47,325 nucleotides of DNA from positions 1 to 47,325 of the forward strand of contig JBFHGJ010000042.1 in assembly GCA_041583135.1 (NCBI GenBank), read 5' to 3'. The notes beneath the pieces were generated by a model. It was not told the origin of the DNA. It did no database searches and saw only the letters and a list, made by a program, of their open reading frames with translations. Source of the DNA: JABSOG01 sp041583135. GTDB lineage: Bacteria > Pseudomonadota > Gammaproteobacteria > Enterobacterales > Alteromonadaceae. The translations under genes were made by a program, and so were the position numbers. Shown one piece after another: positions 1 through 8,676 of the stretch (position 1 is its first letter; the number at the start of each line of letters is the position of its first letter).

Positions 1-763
1 GCTGTTGCATTTGCGGTAGGTCAAGGCTCAGTGGCTTATATGCGCCTAAGCCAAGAAATACGGCATCGTAGTCTTGTTCCAATTGGTCAAAGCTCAAGTC
101 TTTGCCGACCTCGACTCCTAAACGAAACTCTATGCCCATGGTCTCAAAGACGGCGCGGCGGCGCTGCATCACGGATTTTTCCAGTTTAAATTCGGGGATC
201 CCGAAAGTCAGCAAGCCACCAATTTCGTGGTTGCGATCAAAGACCACCACTTTTACGCCGTTGCGGCATAGCACATCGGCGCAGGCAAGCCCGGCAGGCC
301 CTGCGCCGATCACTGCGACTGTCTTATCCAACGCGGTGACTGCCGATAAATCGGGTTGCCAACCGAGCTCAAATGCACGGTCGGTGATGTATTTTTCCAT
401 TGCGCCTATGGTTACGGCGCCAAAACCATCGCCCAAGGTGCAGGCGCCTTCACATAACCTGTCTTGCGGGCAAACCCTACCGCATACCTCGGGCAGGGAG
501 TTGGTTTGATGACACAGCTCAGCCGCTTCGGTAATGCGGCCTTGTTTGGCCAGCTCCAACCATTGGGGGATGTAATTGTGTACCGGGCATTTCCATTGGC
601 AATAGGGATTGCCGCAATCTAAGCAGCGGTCGGCCTGGCTGTGTGCCTGTTGTGGCTTGAGCGGCTGGTAGATTTCGACGAAGGCTTTTTTACGTTCATC
701 GCTAGGCAATTTGTCCGGGTCGATGCGCTTAACATCGATGAATTGAAAATCATTATGTATCAT
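1..763 (-). CDS. gltD: Glutamate synthase small (beta) subunit, 3' end cut by window edge
   Basis: Small subunit of NADPH-dependent glutamate synthase (GOGAT). It takes electrons from NADPH through FAD and Fe-S centres and passes them to GltB for reductive transfer of the glutamine amide to 2-oxoglutarate. The visible 254 residues start MIHNDFQFIDVKRIDP. They contain the N-terminal cysteine cluster CLDCGNPYCQWKCP (about residues 47-60) and a second cluster CGRVCPQDRLCEGAC, both typical of the [4Fe-4S] domain. The FAD-binding glycine motif VIGAGPAGLACAD follows. The ATG lies 3 nt after the gltB stop (TAA-gcc-ATG), with GGGGAT upstream as a possible ribosome site inside the gltB end, so the two are certainly co-transcribed. 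The C-terminal NADPH domain is beyond base 1. Confidence 0.95.
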   Translation of the reverse strand, partial: MIHNDFQFIDVKRIDPDKLPSDERKKAFVEIYQPLKPQQAHSQADRCLDCGNPYCQWKCPVHNYIPQWLELAKQGRITEAAELCHQTNSLPEVCGRVCPQDRLCEGACTLGDGFGAVTIGAMEKYITDRAFELGWQPDLSAVTALDKTVAVIGAGPAGLACADVLCRNGVKVVVFDRNHEIGGLLTFGIPEFKLEKSVMQRRRAVFETMGIEFRLGVEVGKDLSFDQLEQDYDAVFLGLGAYKPLSLDLPQMQQ

Positions 764-766
764 GGC

Positions 767-3700
767 TTAAATCCCCACCGCAATTAAGTTTTGGTTGTCT
801 AAAGACAGCGCCAGTTGTGCTGCCAATTGCTCAAGACGCACATTTTTAGGCTTAACCAGCTTGAACAATGCCGCGCTCTTTTCAAAATCTTTCAACAATC
901 TTTTGGCGCGCTTACTGCCGGTGCGATTTAAATGTTGTTGCAATAGGTGGTTCAAGTGCTGCTTCAGTTGTGGGTGAGAGACAGGGTGAATGTCGATAAA
1001 CTCTGGATTTAAGTTTTGTGCGGCGTTGCCTTGTTCATCAAGAATATAGGCCACCCCACCGGTCATACCGGCGCCAAAATTGGTGCCGATGTTGCCGAGA
1101 ATACATATGGTGCCGCCGGTCATATATTCACAGCCGTTTTCACCGACACCTTCAACCACTGCGGTAGCGCCGGAATTACGCACGGCAAAACGCTCACCGG
1201 CACTGCCAGCGGCATATAGCTCGCCTGCTGTGGCGCCGTATAAGCAGGTGTTGCCCATAATGGCCGCGCGACTGGCTTTGAAGCAAATACCCGGCTGTGG
1301 TGCAATGGCAATACTGCCGCCGGACATTCCTTTGCCGACATAATCATTGGCGTCCCCTGTCAGAATGAGGCTGACACCTTTGATGTTCCATACGCCAAAG
1401 CTTTGCCCGGCGGTGCCGCGAAAACGCAATGTGATAGGCGAGTGGCTTAACCCTGCCATACCATGGCGCTGGGCCATTTTGCCAGAGAGGGTGGCACCGA
1501 CAGAACGGTCGGTATTGCGAATGGCGTATTCGAAGCGAATGTTTTCATCGCCTTCTTGAAACAGGCGATGATCTTCAACGATCCGGCGATTGAGTAGACC
1601 TTGGTCGAACGGCTCGTTTTTACCTGTGTTGTATAACGGCTTGTCTGAGGTTACCGAGCACGCCGCAAGAATTGGGCTTAAGTCCAATCGCTGTTGCTTG
1701 CTGGTATCGCCCGGCAGCAATTGCAGCAAATCGGTTCGGCCTATGAGGTCATCCAATGACGCGACGTCTAGTTGTGCCAACAGCTCACGTACTTCTTGGG
1801 CAATGAATTCAAAGTAGTTGATGACCAACTCTGGTAGCCCCTTGAAGTGTTCTTTGCGCAGTTGCTCATTTTGCGTGGCAATACCGGTAGCGCAGTTGTT
1901 TAAGTGGCAGATACGCAGATATTTACAGCCCAGTGCGACCATGGGCCCGGTGCCAAAACCAAAGCTTTCGGCGCCCATAATCGCGGCTTTGACCACATCC
2001 AATCCGGTTTTGAGGCCGCCATCGACTTGCAGTCTGACTTTGTGACGTAAGCCGTTTTCAACTAAAGCTTGATGGGCCTCGGCCAAGCCCAGCTCCCATG
2101 GGCTTCCGGCATATTTAACTGAGGTTAGCGGACTGGCACCAGTGCCGCCATCATAACCAGATATGGTGATTAGGTCGGCATAAGCTTTGGCAACGCCGGT
2201 GGCGATGGTGCCGACGCCATATTCACTGACCAGTTTGACCGAAACCAACGCTTTGGGATTGAGCTGTTTTAAATCAAAGATCAGCTGCGCCAGATCTTCG
2301 ATGGAATAGATATCGTGATGAGGTGGTGGTGAAATGAGGGTTACCCCTTCGGTGGCAAAGCGTAGCTTGGCTATCAGCCCTTGTACTTTATTGCCGGGCA
2401 ATTGGCCACCTTCTCCGGGTTTGGCACCTTGGGCCATCTTAATTTGAATGACATCGGCACTCATCAGATACTCGGCGGTTACGCCAAAACGGCCCGAGGC
2501 GACCTGCTTGATACGAGAGTTTCTATCGTTGTCAAAGCGAGCCGGATCTTCGCCGCCTTCTCCTGAGTTGGAAAAGCCGCCAATATGGTTCATTGCTTTG
2601 GCAAGCGCCTCATGAGCTTCTGGGCTCAGAGCGCCGATAGACATAGCGGCGGTGTCAAAACGCTGGAATAAAGAAGCCTTGCTTTGCACCTCATTAATGT
2701 CGCGCGGGGCCTTGGCGGGTTTGAGTGCCATGAGATCACGTAAACATTGATAGCGGCGATTGTTGACCTGCTCGGCAAAGTGGCGATAGTCGTTGTGATC
2801 GCCACTTTGTACGGCTTTTTGCAGCGACATCACGACATCGGGGTTATAGCAATGGTACTCGCCGCCGTAGGCATACTTGAGTAAACCACCTTGTACGATG
2901 GGCTTTTGCGCCAACCAGGCTTGCTTTTGTTGTCGCAGTAGGTCTTGCTGAAGGTCGTCAAAGTTGGCGCCGCCAATACGACTGACAATATTGGGGGTGC
3001 AAAGCCGTGTGACTTCGTCATGTAGGCCAATGGCTTCAAACAACCCTGAACAGCGATAACTGGCAACCGTAGAAATGCCCATTTTGGACATGATCTTAAG
3101 CAGCCCTTTGCTGATCCCTTTACGGTAGTTGATAAAGGCTTGCTTCGGCGACAGGTCGATATGATTGTCGGCGATCAGCGATTCAATCACTTCAAAGGCC
3201 ATAAACGGATAGATGGCAGTGGCACCAAGACCTAGGAGTACGGCGAAGTGATGGGGATCTCTGGCGGTGGCCGTCTCGACCACAATGTTGGAGTCGCAGC
3301 GCAGGTGTTGTTCTATTAAGCGCTGTTGTACGGCACCTACGGCTAGTGGAGCTGGGATCATTAAGTCGTCACTGTTGATGTAGCGATCTGACAAGATCAA
3401 AAGCACGGTGTTTTGCTCACGAACGAGGTATTCGGCACGATCACACAGGTTTTGAATGGCGCGAGCCAAGCCGTCTTGACGGTTGTAGTTGAGCCTTAGG
3501 GTTTCCGAGCGGTAATGGCGGTTGTCAAATTGACGCAACTGCTTTAGGTCGGTGTACATCAATATCGGCGAATCGAACAAGATCCGATAGGCATAACCCG
3601 AGGTTTCGTTGAATATATTCTGCTCAGAGCCGATGCACGTGGCCAGTGACATCACATGGGCTTCTCGGAGCGGGTCGATGGGCGGGTTGGTAACCTGAGC

Positions 3701-5233
3701 AAACTGTTGCCGAAAGTAGTCGTAAATCGAGCGAACCTGGGTCGATAATACGGCCATTGGCGTATCGTCACCCATCGAGCCTAACGCTTCTTGTCCTTGC
3801 GTGGCCAATACTTTGACTACCTGATGGATCTCCTCGTGGCTGTAGCCGAACAGCTTGAGGTAGACCGCCATGGTTTTGTCATCAAACAACGGCTTACCGG
3901 CGTGCTCGGTATTGCATCGCTCAAACGGCTTTAGGCGATGGATGTTGTTGGTTAAGAACTGACGGTAGGGCATACGGTTTTTTAGTTCGTTGTCGATTTC
4001 GTCACTGAGCCAAATACGGCCTTTATAGGTATCGACTGCGAGCATTTCGCCCGGTCCGACTCGGCCTTTTTCTACCACTTCATCGGGTTGATAATCCCAA
4101 ATGCCAACCTCGGAGGCGAGGGTCAGCAAGCGGTCTGTGGTGATCACATATCGTGCCGGACGTAAACCGTTACGGTCGAGATTACAAGCAACATGACGGC
4201 CATTGGTCATAACAATACCGGCCGGTCCGTCCCACGGTTCCATGTGCATGGAGTTAAATTCGTAAAAAGCCTTGAGGTCGTCATCCATTTGCTCATTGTT
4301 CTGCCACGCCGGCGGCATCAACAGACGCATGGCGCGAAATAAATCCATTCCCCCTGCAAGCAACAGTTCGAGCATATTGTCTAGGGAAGCTGAGTCGGAC
4401 CCTTGGGTTGAGATAAAAGGCGCGGCGTTTTGCAGATCCGGCAACAATGGCGACTTAAATTTGCGTTCACGGGCTTTGGCCCATTGGCGATTGCCTTTGA
4501 TGGTGTTGATTTCGCCATTATGGGCAAGAAAGCGAAAAGGTTGCGCCAATGGCCATTTTGGTGACGTGTTGGTTGAAAATCGCTGGTGGAATACGGCAAT
4601 GGCGCTTTGCATCCGCATGTCGGCCAAATCAAGATAAAAACGTGGTAGGTCGGCGGGTTGTACCAAACCTTTATAGACGGTCACCAAACAGGATAGGGAG
4701 CAGACATAAAAGTCGCTGTCCTCACTCAGTTGTTTTTCGATATTACGCCTTGCCATGTATAGGCGCCGCTCAAGATCGGTGTTTTTCCAACCTGGCTGGG
4801 CGTTGACAAAGATCTGTTTGATCGCCGGTAGGGTCTGACGAGCGATATCTCCCAACACTTCATGATTGGTCGGCACTTCGCGCCAGCCGACGATGCTGAG
4901 GGTTTCCGCTCTGAGGGCTTGTTCGATACACTGCTCGGCTTGGCGTTGTTTATCGGTGTCTTGGCTTAAAAAGAACATACCGACGCCATAAATACTGCCT
5001 AACCGCCACTGGTTTTCATTGGCAATATCATTGAAGAAGCTGCGTGGCTTTTGCATTAAAAGGCCGCAGCCGTCACCGGTTTTACCATCGGCGGAAATAC
5101 CACCGCGATGGAGCATGTTGGATAAGGCGTTTATGGCGGTTCGAACTATTTTGTGACTCGCCTTGCCATCCATATGTGCGATAAGTCCAAATCCACAGTT
5201 GTCTTTGACTTGGTCGTGTCGATATAACGTCAT
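767..5233 (-). CDS. gltB: Glutamate synthase large (alpha) subunit
   Basis: Large subunit of NADPH glutamate synthase, the nitrogen-assimilation partner of glutamine synthetase. Order of domains: a class II glutamine amidotransferase domain whose catalytic Cys begins CGFGLIAH at residue 13, a central domain, an FMN-binding synthase domain (about 800-1200) with the [3Fe-4S] cysteines in CKYLRICHLNNC (near residue 1104), and the C-terminal GXGXG beta-helix. Length 1488 residues fits the family. An upstream in-frame GTG (5242) is only one base from the AAGGA ribosome site; the ATG at 5233 has about 10 nt spacing and is preferred. The propeptide removed before the catalytic Cys would then be only 12 residues. 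First gene of the gltBD operon. Confidence 0.97.
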   Translation of the reverse strand: MTLYRHDQVKDNCGFGLIAHMDGKASHKIVRTAINALSNMLHRGGISADGKTGDGCGLLMQKPRSFFNDIANENQWRLGSIYGVGMFFLSQDTDKQRQAEQCIEQALRAETLSIVGWREVPTNHEVLGDIARQTLPAIKQIFVNAQPGWKNTDLERRLYMARRNIEKQLSEDSDFYVCSLSCLVTVYKGLVQPADLPRFYLDLADMRMQSAIAVFHQRFSTNTSPKWPLAQPFRFLAHNGEINTIKGNRQWAKARERKFKSPLLPDLQNAAPFISTQGSDSASLDNMLELLLAGGMDLFRAMRLLMPPAWQNNEQMDDDLKAFYEFNSMHMEPWDGPAGIVMTNGRHVACNLDRNGLRPARYVITTDRLLTLASEVGIWDYQPDEVVEKGRVGPGEMLAVDTYKGRIWLSDEIDNELKNRMPYRQFLTNNIHRLKPFERCNTEHAGKPLFDDKTMAVYLKLFGYSHEEIHQVVKVLATQGQEALGSMGDDTPMAVLSTQVRSIYDYFRQQFAQVTNPPIDPLREAHVMSLATCIGSEQNIFNETSGYAYRILFDSPILMYTDLKQLRQFDNRHYRSETLRLNYNRQDGLARAIQNLCDRAEYLVREQNTVLLILSDRYINSDDLMIPAPLAVGAVQQRLIEQHLRCDSNIVVETATARDPHHFAVLLGLGATAIYPFMAFEVIESLIADNHIDLSPKQAFINYRKGISKGLLKIMSKMGISTVASYRCSGLFEAIGLHDEVTRLCTPNIVSRIGGANFDDLQQDLLRQQKQAWLAQKPIVQGGLLKYAYGGEYHCYNPDVVMSLQKAVQSGDHNDYRHFAEQVNNRRYQCLRDLMALKPAKAPRDINEVQSKASLFQRFDTAAMSIGALSPEAHEALAKAMNHIGGFSNSGEGGEDPARFDNDRNSRIKQVASGRFGVTAEYLMSADVIQIKMAQGAKPGEGGQLPGNKVQGLIAKLRFATEGVTLISPPPHHDIYSIEDLAQLIFDLKQLNPKALVSVKLVSEYGVGTIATGVAKAYADLITISGYDGGTGASPLTSVKYAGSPWELGLAEAHQALVENGLRHKVRLQVDGGLKTGLDVVKAAIMGAESFGFGTGPMVALGCKYLRICHLNNCATGIATQNEQLRKEHFKGLPELVINYFEFIAQEVRELLAQLDVASLDDLIGRTDLLQLLPGDTSKQQRLDLSPILAACSVTSDKPLYNTGKNEPFDQGLLNRRIVEDHRLFQEGDENIRFEYAIRNTDRSVGATLSGKMAQRHGMAGLSHSPITLRFRGTAGQSFGVWNIKGVSLILTGDANDYVGKGMSGGSIAIAPQPGICFKASRAAIMGNTCLYGATAGELYAAGSAGERFAVRNSGATAVVEGVGENGCEYMTGGTICILGNIGTNFGAGMTGGVAYILDEQGNAAQNLNPEFIDIHPVSHPQLKQHLNHLLQQHLNRTGSKRAKRLLKDFEKSAALFKLVKPKNVRLEQLAAQLALSLDNQNLIAVGI

Positions 5234-5699
5234 TTTGCTCACGTCCTTAGTTATGGAATTGCAAGTCTTCCCAAGACGCGCTGTCTTAGGTGCCCAGTTT
5301 GTTATTGTTATTGTTTTATCTCGGTGTCAGTGGGGATTTATATTCGCGCATTGGCGCTTTTGTTTATCACTGACAGCACTGCCGGTTCTCATGGCAAAAA
5401 TACGTCGAAGCGATTCATCTTAGCCTTTCTCACGATTGATGTATCTAGTTGGTGCATAACTATGCTTTATTTTAAGTATAAACTTGCGTTTATAAGCCTT
5501 GGCTGGGCTTATGCTTTAAGCCGTAAAAGCCCAAAGCTGATTCGGCAGATTGTTTAACAATTTGCCTTAAATGCACTGGTTTAGTGCATTTTGGCGTTTG
5601 GGATGTGCGTTTTTGGTGAAAAAATTATTGGGCGTTTGCAGTATTTTTTATATAGCGAGGAAATGATATTTTATTCACTTTTGGGGCTGTGATAAACGC
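5234..5699. other. Intergenic region upstream of gltB
   Basis: This 466-base stretch separates the gltB start from the end of the GNAT gene. It holds the gltB leader and promoter region and the 9-bp-arm palindrome listed separately. No convincing coding sequence is present: two short open frames on the plus strand overlap each other and look like chance. A sigma-54 promoter (TGGCAC-N5-TTGC) on the gltB strand was looked for by eye and not seen. Confidence 0.6.
5569..5591. promoter_or_regulatory. Perfect palindrome resembling an NtrC-binding site upstream of gltB
   Basis: AAATGCACT and AGTGCATTT form a perfect 9-bp inverted repeat around a 5-nt centre. The core TGCACT-N5-AGTGCA fits the dyad pattern of NtrC sites (TGCAC-N7-GTGCA). 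A half-site-like GGTGCA lies at about 5451-5456. It sits about 340 bp upstream of gltB, compatible with an enhancer. Alternatively it is a transcription end for the GNAT operon, but no U-tract follows on the minus strand. Confidence 0.4.
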
Positions 5700-6173
5700 T
5701 TATGGTCCGCTGGATATGTGGAGTTGCATATCAATGCGATGCATGTCTTGGCCCCAACCATGTTCAATGTAGTTGAGGGCTTCGGCGCCAAAGCGGGCAA
5801 AAAAGGGGGCTGAAAGGTGACTGGCGGCAATGTCGACAATGTCAATTTGTGCCTGTTTGGCCAGATTGATGGCATATTGCATCATTTGTCTGCCAATACC
5901 ACTGCCTTGGGTGGATTTTGCCGCCATGATCCAGTTGATTTGACCGTGCCTATCATGCGGGTGCACTGTAAAACCAAAGCAGGCGACCACCTGCTGCTGC
6001 CTAATCAATACATAATAGTCTGCCGGGCATTGTTGCAAAAACTCGGCGAAATCCTGTCGTTCATTCACCGCAAAATGGCTTGGGCAGTTCTGTTCAAACA
6101 ACGCCATGCAGGCGTCAAAGTGCGCTGATTGATAGGCGACAAACTCAAGCTTCTGTCTCTGGGTTTGGCTCAC
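5700..6173 (-). CDS. GNAT-family N-acetyltransferase
   Basis: Predicted acetyl-CoA-dependent N-acetyltransferase; the substrate cannot be read from sequence. The acetyl-CoA loop is visible as GSGIGRQMM (around residue 113 of 157), followed by the usual beta5 and helix ending in a FARFGAEALN motif. The frame is open upstream, but the natural start is the GTG at 6173: it overlaps the stop of the preceding gene as GTGA, a classic translational-coupling arrangement. Upstream in-frame ATG would overlap the neighbour by 60 bases. Third gene of the yebG / DUF1579-like / GNAT run. Confidence 0.8.
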   Translation of the reverse strand: MSQTQRQKLEFVAYQSAHFDACMALFEQNCPSHFAVNERQDFAEFLQQCPADYYVLIRQQQVVACFGFTVHPHDRHGQINWIMAAKSTQGSGIGRQMMQYAINLAKQAQIDIVDIAASHLSAPFFARFGAEALNYIEHGWGQDMHRIDMQLHISSGP

Positions 6174-6709
6174 GGCTTGGCTTTGCCCTGAGATTTTTTC
6201 TGATAGTAACCGACAAAAGCATCGCTCCAAGTTTTGCCCTCATCCTTTGAGGTTTGCCAATGCTGCTTTACTCGGCCATCTTCAAGGGGCGTCCAGCTGA
6301 TCTTTTGTAACAACGGCTTGCCGTCTTTGTCCGAGTCTTTGCCTTGCAGTACCATACGTTTGTCTTCAAGGCCACCATCTAAATACAGCGCGCCACCGCC
6401 GCCACCTATCCAAGTTTGGTGCCACAGCTGCCTTTTATTGTCGTAAAAGTTGTAAGACACCCCTTGATAGCCCTTGGCGCCGGTCCAAGCCTCAGAGATA
6501 CCACAGCCGTTGACAATAGATTGAATATGAGAGTGGCCGACGAGCTTGCCTTTGGGGTCAAATACCTGCCACTGACCTAGCCAAAAATCAAATTGGCGAT
6601 AGTGTTGGCTGCTACAGGGTTTGGGTTTTGCCGGTTGGGCATGGCCGCCAGCAGGTAAGATAGCAAGTACAAGGCCTGCCAGCAGGGTTTGACTGAGTGA
6701 GACTTTCAT
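6170..6709 (-). CDS. Secreted DUF1579-like protein
   Basis: A 179-residue protein with a Sec signal peptide (MKVSLSQTLLAGLVLAILPAGGHA, about 24 residues, AxA-type cleavage). The mature part begins with the FDFWLGQWQVFDPKGK block and continues GHSHIQSIVNGCGISEAW, the pattern of DUF1579-type lipocalin-like beta-barrels, often found in periplasmic proteins of unknown function. A glycine run (GGGGGALY, near residue 104) lies in a loop. It starts 4 nt after the yebG stop and ends overlapping the GNAT start. Role unknown; position behind a LexA-type site suggests co-expression with the SOS response, which is inference. Confidence 0.75.
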   Translation of the reverse strand: MKVSLSQTLLAGLVLAILPAGGHAQPAKPKPCSSQHYRQFDFWLGQWQVFDPKGKLVGHSHIQSIVNGCGISEAWTGAKGYQGVSYNFYDNKRQLWHQTWIGGGGGALYLDGGLEDKRMVLQGKDSDKDGKPLLQKISWTPLEDGRVKQHWQTSKDEGKTWSDAFVGYYQKKSQGKAKP

Positions 6710-6713
6710 CGGC

Positions 6714-7007
6714 TTACTCGCTTGGTGCCGCTTTGGCCGGTTTTTTCGCTGCGGGTTTTTTTGCTGCCGGTGTCGGGCGTTTTTTCGCCATCAGTGCATA
6801 GAGCACTTCATCACGGTTTTTGGCTAAGTAAATAGCGAGATCTTCGCGTTGTTTTTCAGACAGTTCTGTCTCGGCGTTGCCTAACAACTCGTTTAGGTTG
6901 TCCGCCATGTCGAGCATGCGATCATATTCATCTGCGGCCTTTTTATCGACGAATGTCATGATCTCATTACCTCCACGAACGACCACATATCTAGTTTCTA
7001 CAGCCAT
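6714..7007 (-). CDS. yebG: YebG-family SOS-inducible protein
   Basis: Small DNA-damage-inducible protein. The N-terminal 65 residues (MAVETRYVVVRGGNEIMTF, then KKAADEYDRMLDMADNL and EKQREDLAIYLAKN) match the E. coli YebG pattern closely. The C-terminus differs: a Lys/Ala/Pro tail (TPAAKKPAAKKPAKAAP, about residues 79-94) like a histone-type nucleic-acid-binding tail. Length 97 fits the family. A LexA-like box lies 28-48 bp upstream. It heads a tight three-gene run with the DUF1579-like and GNAT genes. The biochemical role of YebG is not established. Confidence 0.9.
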   Translation of the reverse strand: MAVETRYVVVRGGNEIMTFVDKKAADEYDRMLDMADNLNELLGNAETELSEKQREDLAIYLAKNRDEVLYALMAKKRPTPAAKKPAAKKPAKAAPSE

Positions 7008-7035
7008 TGTGCTACCTAAATCTGATTAATGGGGT

Positions 7036-7055
7036 GAGTGTATGTTTATACAGTA
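7036..7055 (-). promoter_or_regulatory. LexA (SOS) box upstream of yebG
   Basis: On the minus strand the site reads TACTGTATAAACATACACTC, matching the SOS consensus CTGT-N8-ACAG except for the final G (ACAC). The AT-rich centre is typical. Its position just upstream of yebG, a known LexA target in enterobacteria, supports the call. Confidence 0.8.
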
Positions 7056-7248
7056 TATCAATTTTACGCTGAGGTAAAGGGGCCGGCTAATTTTTCTACG
7101 GGCTTTTTAACAGCCAAAAGTGACACTCTGATGAAACTGAGTTAAGTTGCAAACCGCTGATAAATCAACTTTATAGGCCCCAACTCTATAAAAACCTATG
7201 GACATTGGGCATAATGACCCCCCGTTTTATTAACAATAAATCAATATC

Positions 7249-8628
7249 ATGAATGAACCCGGAATTCTTACCATAGTGCCGCCGTTGGCTGCCATTGCCG
7301 TGGCATTGTGGCGTAAAAATGCGCTGCTGGCGTTGGCGTTTGGGGTGTGGCTCACTTACTTTTTGGCCAGTGACTTTTCGTTGATTGACAGTGTGACGGC
7401 ATCTTTCGCCGGGTTATATCAGACGGTGTCAAGCACCGGTAACTTTCGCATTATTGTCTACAGCCTGTTGGTGGGCAGTTTATTGATGATCATTGACCGT
7501 AGTGGTGGTTTGAATGCTTTCGTCGATAGAGTGATCGGGCGGCATTGGGTTGATTCACCGAAAAAAGCGGCATTGGTGCCGACGACCATTGGCTCGTTGA
7601 TCTTTACCGACACCAATTTGAGTTTGTTCTCGGCGGGTATGGCCAGCCAAAAATTGTTTGAGCGCTTTGGTTTGAGCCGCGCTCGATTGGCGTATTTGAT
7701 TGACTCGACCTGTGCGCCTATCAGTGTGCTGATTCTAGTCAACGGCTGGGGCGCCTATATTCTTGGCTTGATTGAAAATCAGAATATCAGCAACGGTGTA
7801 GGCATTTTAATCGATACCATCGTGTTTAACTTCTACGCCTTAATTGCCGTGGCGCTGGCGTATTTTACCGCGATATCGGGCAAGGTGTTTGGTCCGATGA
7901 AACGGGCTAGCTTATATGGTGGCGATGATGAGTCTGGCGAGAAAAAAGAGGATGGCGACCATAAGCGTTCAACCAAGTCTCGTTATTTCTTTTTGCCGAT
8001 TGGTTTGATGATTTTACTGACTTTGGCGCTGCTGTGGTGGACAGGTGAAGGTGATATTCGTAAAGGCTCAGGCTCTTTTTCGGTGCTTTGGGCAGTCGTA
8101 TCTTCCTTTGTCTTACTGGTTGTATTGGTGTTGGTCGATAAGGTGATGAACACCAAAGAAGTGCTAAAAGCGTCTTATGATGGACTTAAAAGCATGGTGG
8201 TTGTGGTCGGTATTTTGGTATTGTCTTTTGCCTTTGGCGATGCGGTTAAATCTTTTGGCACCGGGGTTTATGTCAGCCATTTGATGAGCACCGACCTACC
8301 ACTGATGTTTATCGCGCCGGTTATATTTTTAACGGCCAGCGCGATGGCATTTGCCACCGGTTCATCTTGGAGTACCTTTGCGGTACTCATTCCCATTGCC
8401 ATTCCGACAGCTGCAGCGACGGGTCTGCCGCCTGCATTTTTGGTGGCGGCGGTACTTGGCGGCGGTATTTTTGGCGACCACGCCTCGCCTATTTCCGATA
8501 CGACGGTGGTGGCATCGCTGGCCAGTAAATGCGATCACATCGAGCATGTCAAAACGCAGTTGCCTTATGCCTTGGTTGGCGGCTTGGCAACCATCATCTT
8601 ATATCTTGTGATCGCGCCTTTGCTGTAA
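7249..8628 (+). CDS. NhaC-family Na+/H+ antiporter
   Basis: Inner-membrane transporter of 459 residues with about 11 hydrophobic segments, the layout of NhaC-family antiporters and related exchangers. A conserved block GGGIFGDHASPISDTTVVAS (about residues 404-423) is characteristic of the family, as is an earlier GSLIFTDTNLSLFS segment. A charged cytoplasmic loop (DDESGEKKEDGDHKRSTKS, about residues 225-243) splits the protein. Likely exchanges Na+ for H+, but some members carry organic ions, so the substrate is uncertain. No good ribosome-binding site precedes the ATG; a CATAAT -10-like hexamer lies about 38 bases upstream. Single-gene unit, convergent with the next gene. Confidence 0.88.
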   Translation: MNEPGILTIVPPLAAIAVALWRKNALLALAFGVWLTYFLASDFSLIDSVTASFAGLYQTVSSTGNFRIIVYSLLVGSLLMIIDRSGGLNAFVDRVIGRHWVDSPKKAALVPTTIGSLIFTDTNLSLFSAGMASQKLFERFGLSRARLAYLIDSTCAPISVLILVNGWGAYILGLIENQNISNGVGILIDTIVFNFYALIAVALAYFTAISGKVFGPMKRASLYGGDDESGEKKEDGDHKRSTKSRYFFLPIGLMILLTLALLWWTGEGDIRKGSGSFSVLWAVVSSFVLLVVLVLVDKVMNTKEVLKASYDGLKSMVVVVGILVLSFAFGDAVKSFGTGVYVSHLMSTDLPLMFIAPVIFLTASAMAFATGSSWSTFAVLIPIAIPTAAATGLPPAFLVAAVLGGGIFGDHASPISDTTVVASLASKCDHIEHVKTQLPYALVGGLATIILYLVIAPLL

Positions 8629-8637
8629 AAACATACG

Positions 8638-8666
8638 GTGTGGCCGGCCTAAAAGGTCAGCCACAT
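8638..8666. terminator. Imperfect hairpin between convergent genes
   Basis: TGTGGC and GCCACA arms plus an imperfect inner stem around TAAAA lie between the nhaC-type stop and the end of the solute-binding gene. It could end transcription from both sides. No strong U-tract, so the call is weak. Confidence 0.4.
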
Positions 8667-8676
8667 ACGCTTGATG

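Noticed and set aside
4272..4637. 121-codon plus-strand frame inside gltB
   Set aside because: It is a shadow of the well-supported gltB reading frame on the other strand, as are many similar long frames in gltB, the chemoreceptors and the hybrid kinase.
5234..5500. Sigma-54 promoter for gltB
   Set aside because: No TGGCAC-N5-TTGC match could be found on the minus strand, despite the NtrC-like dyad.
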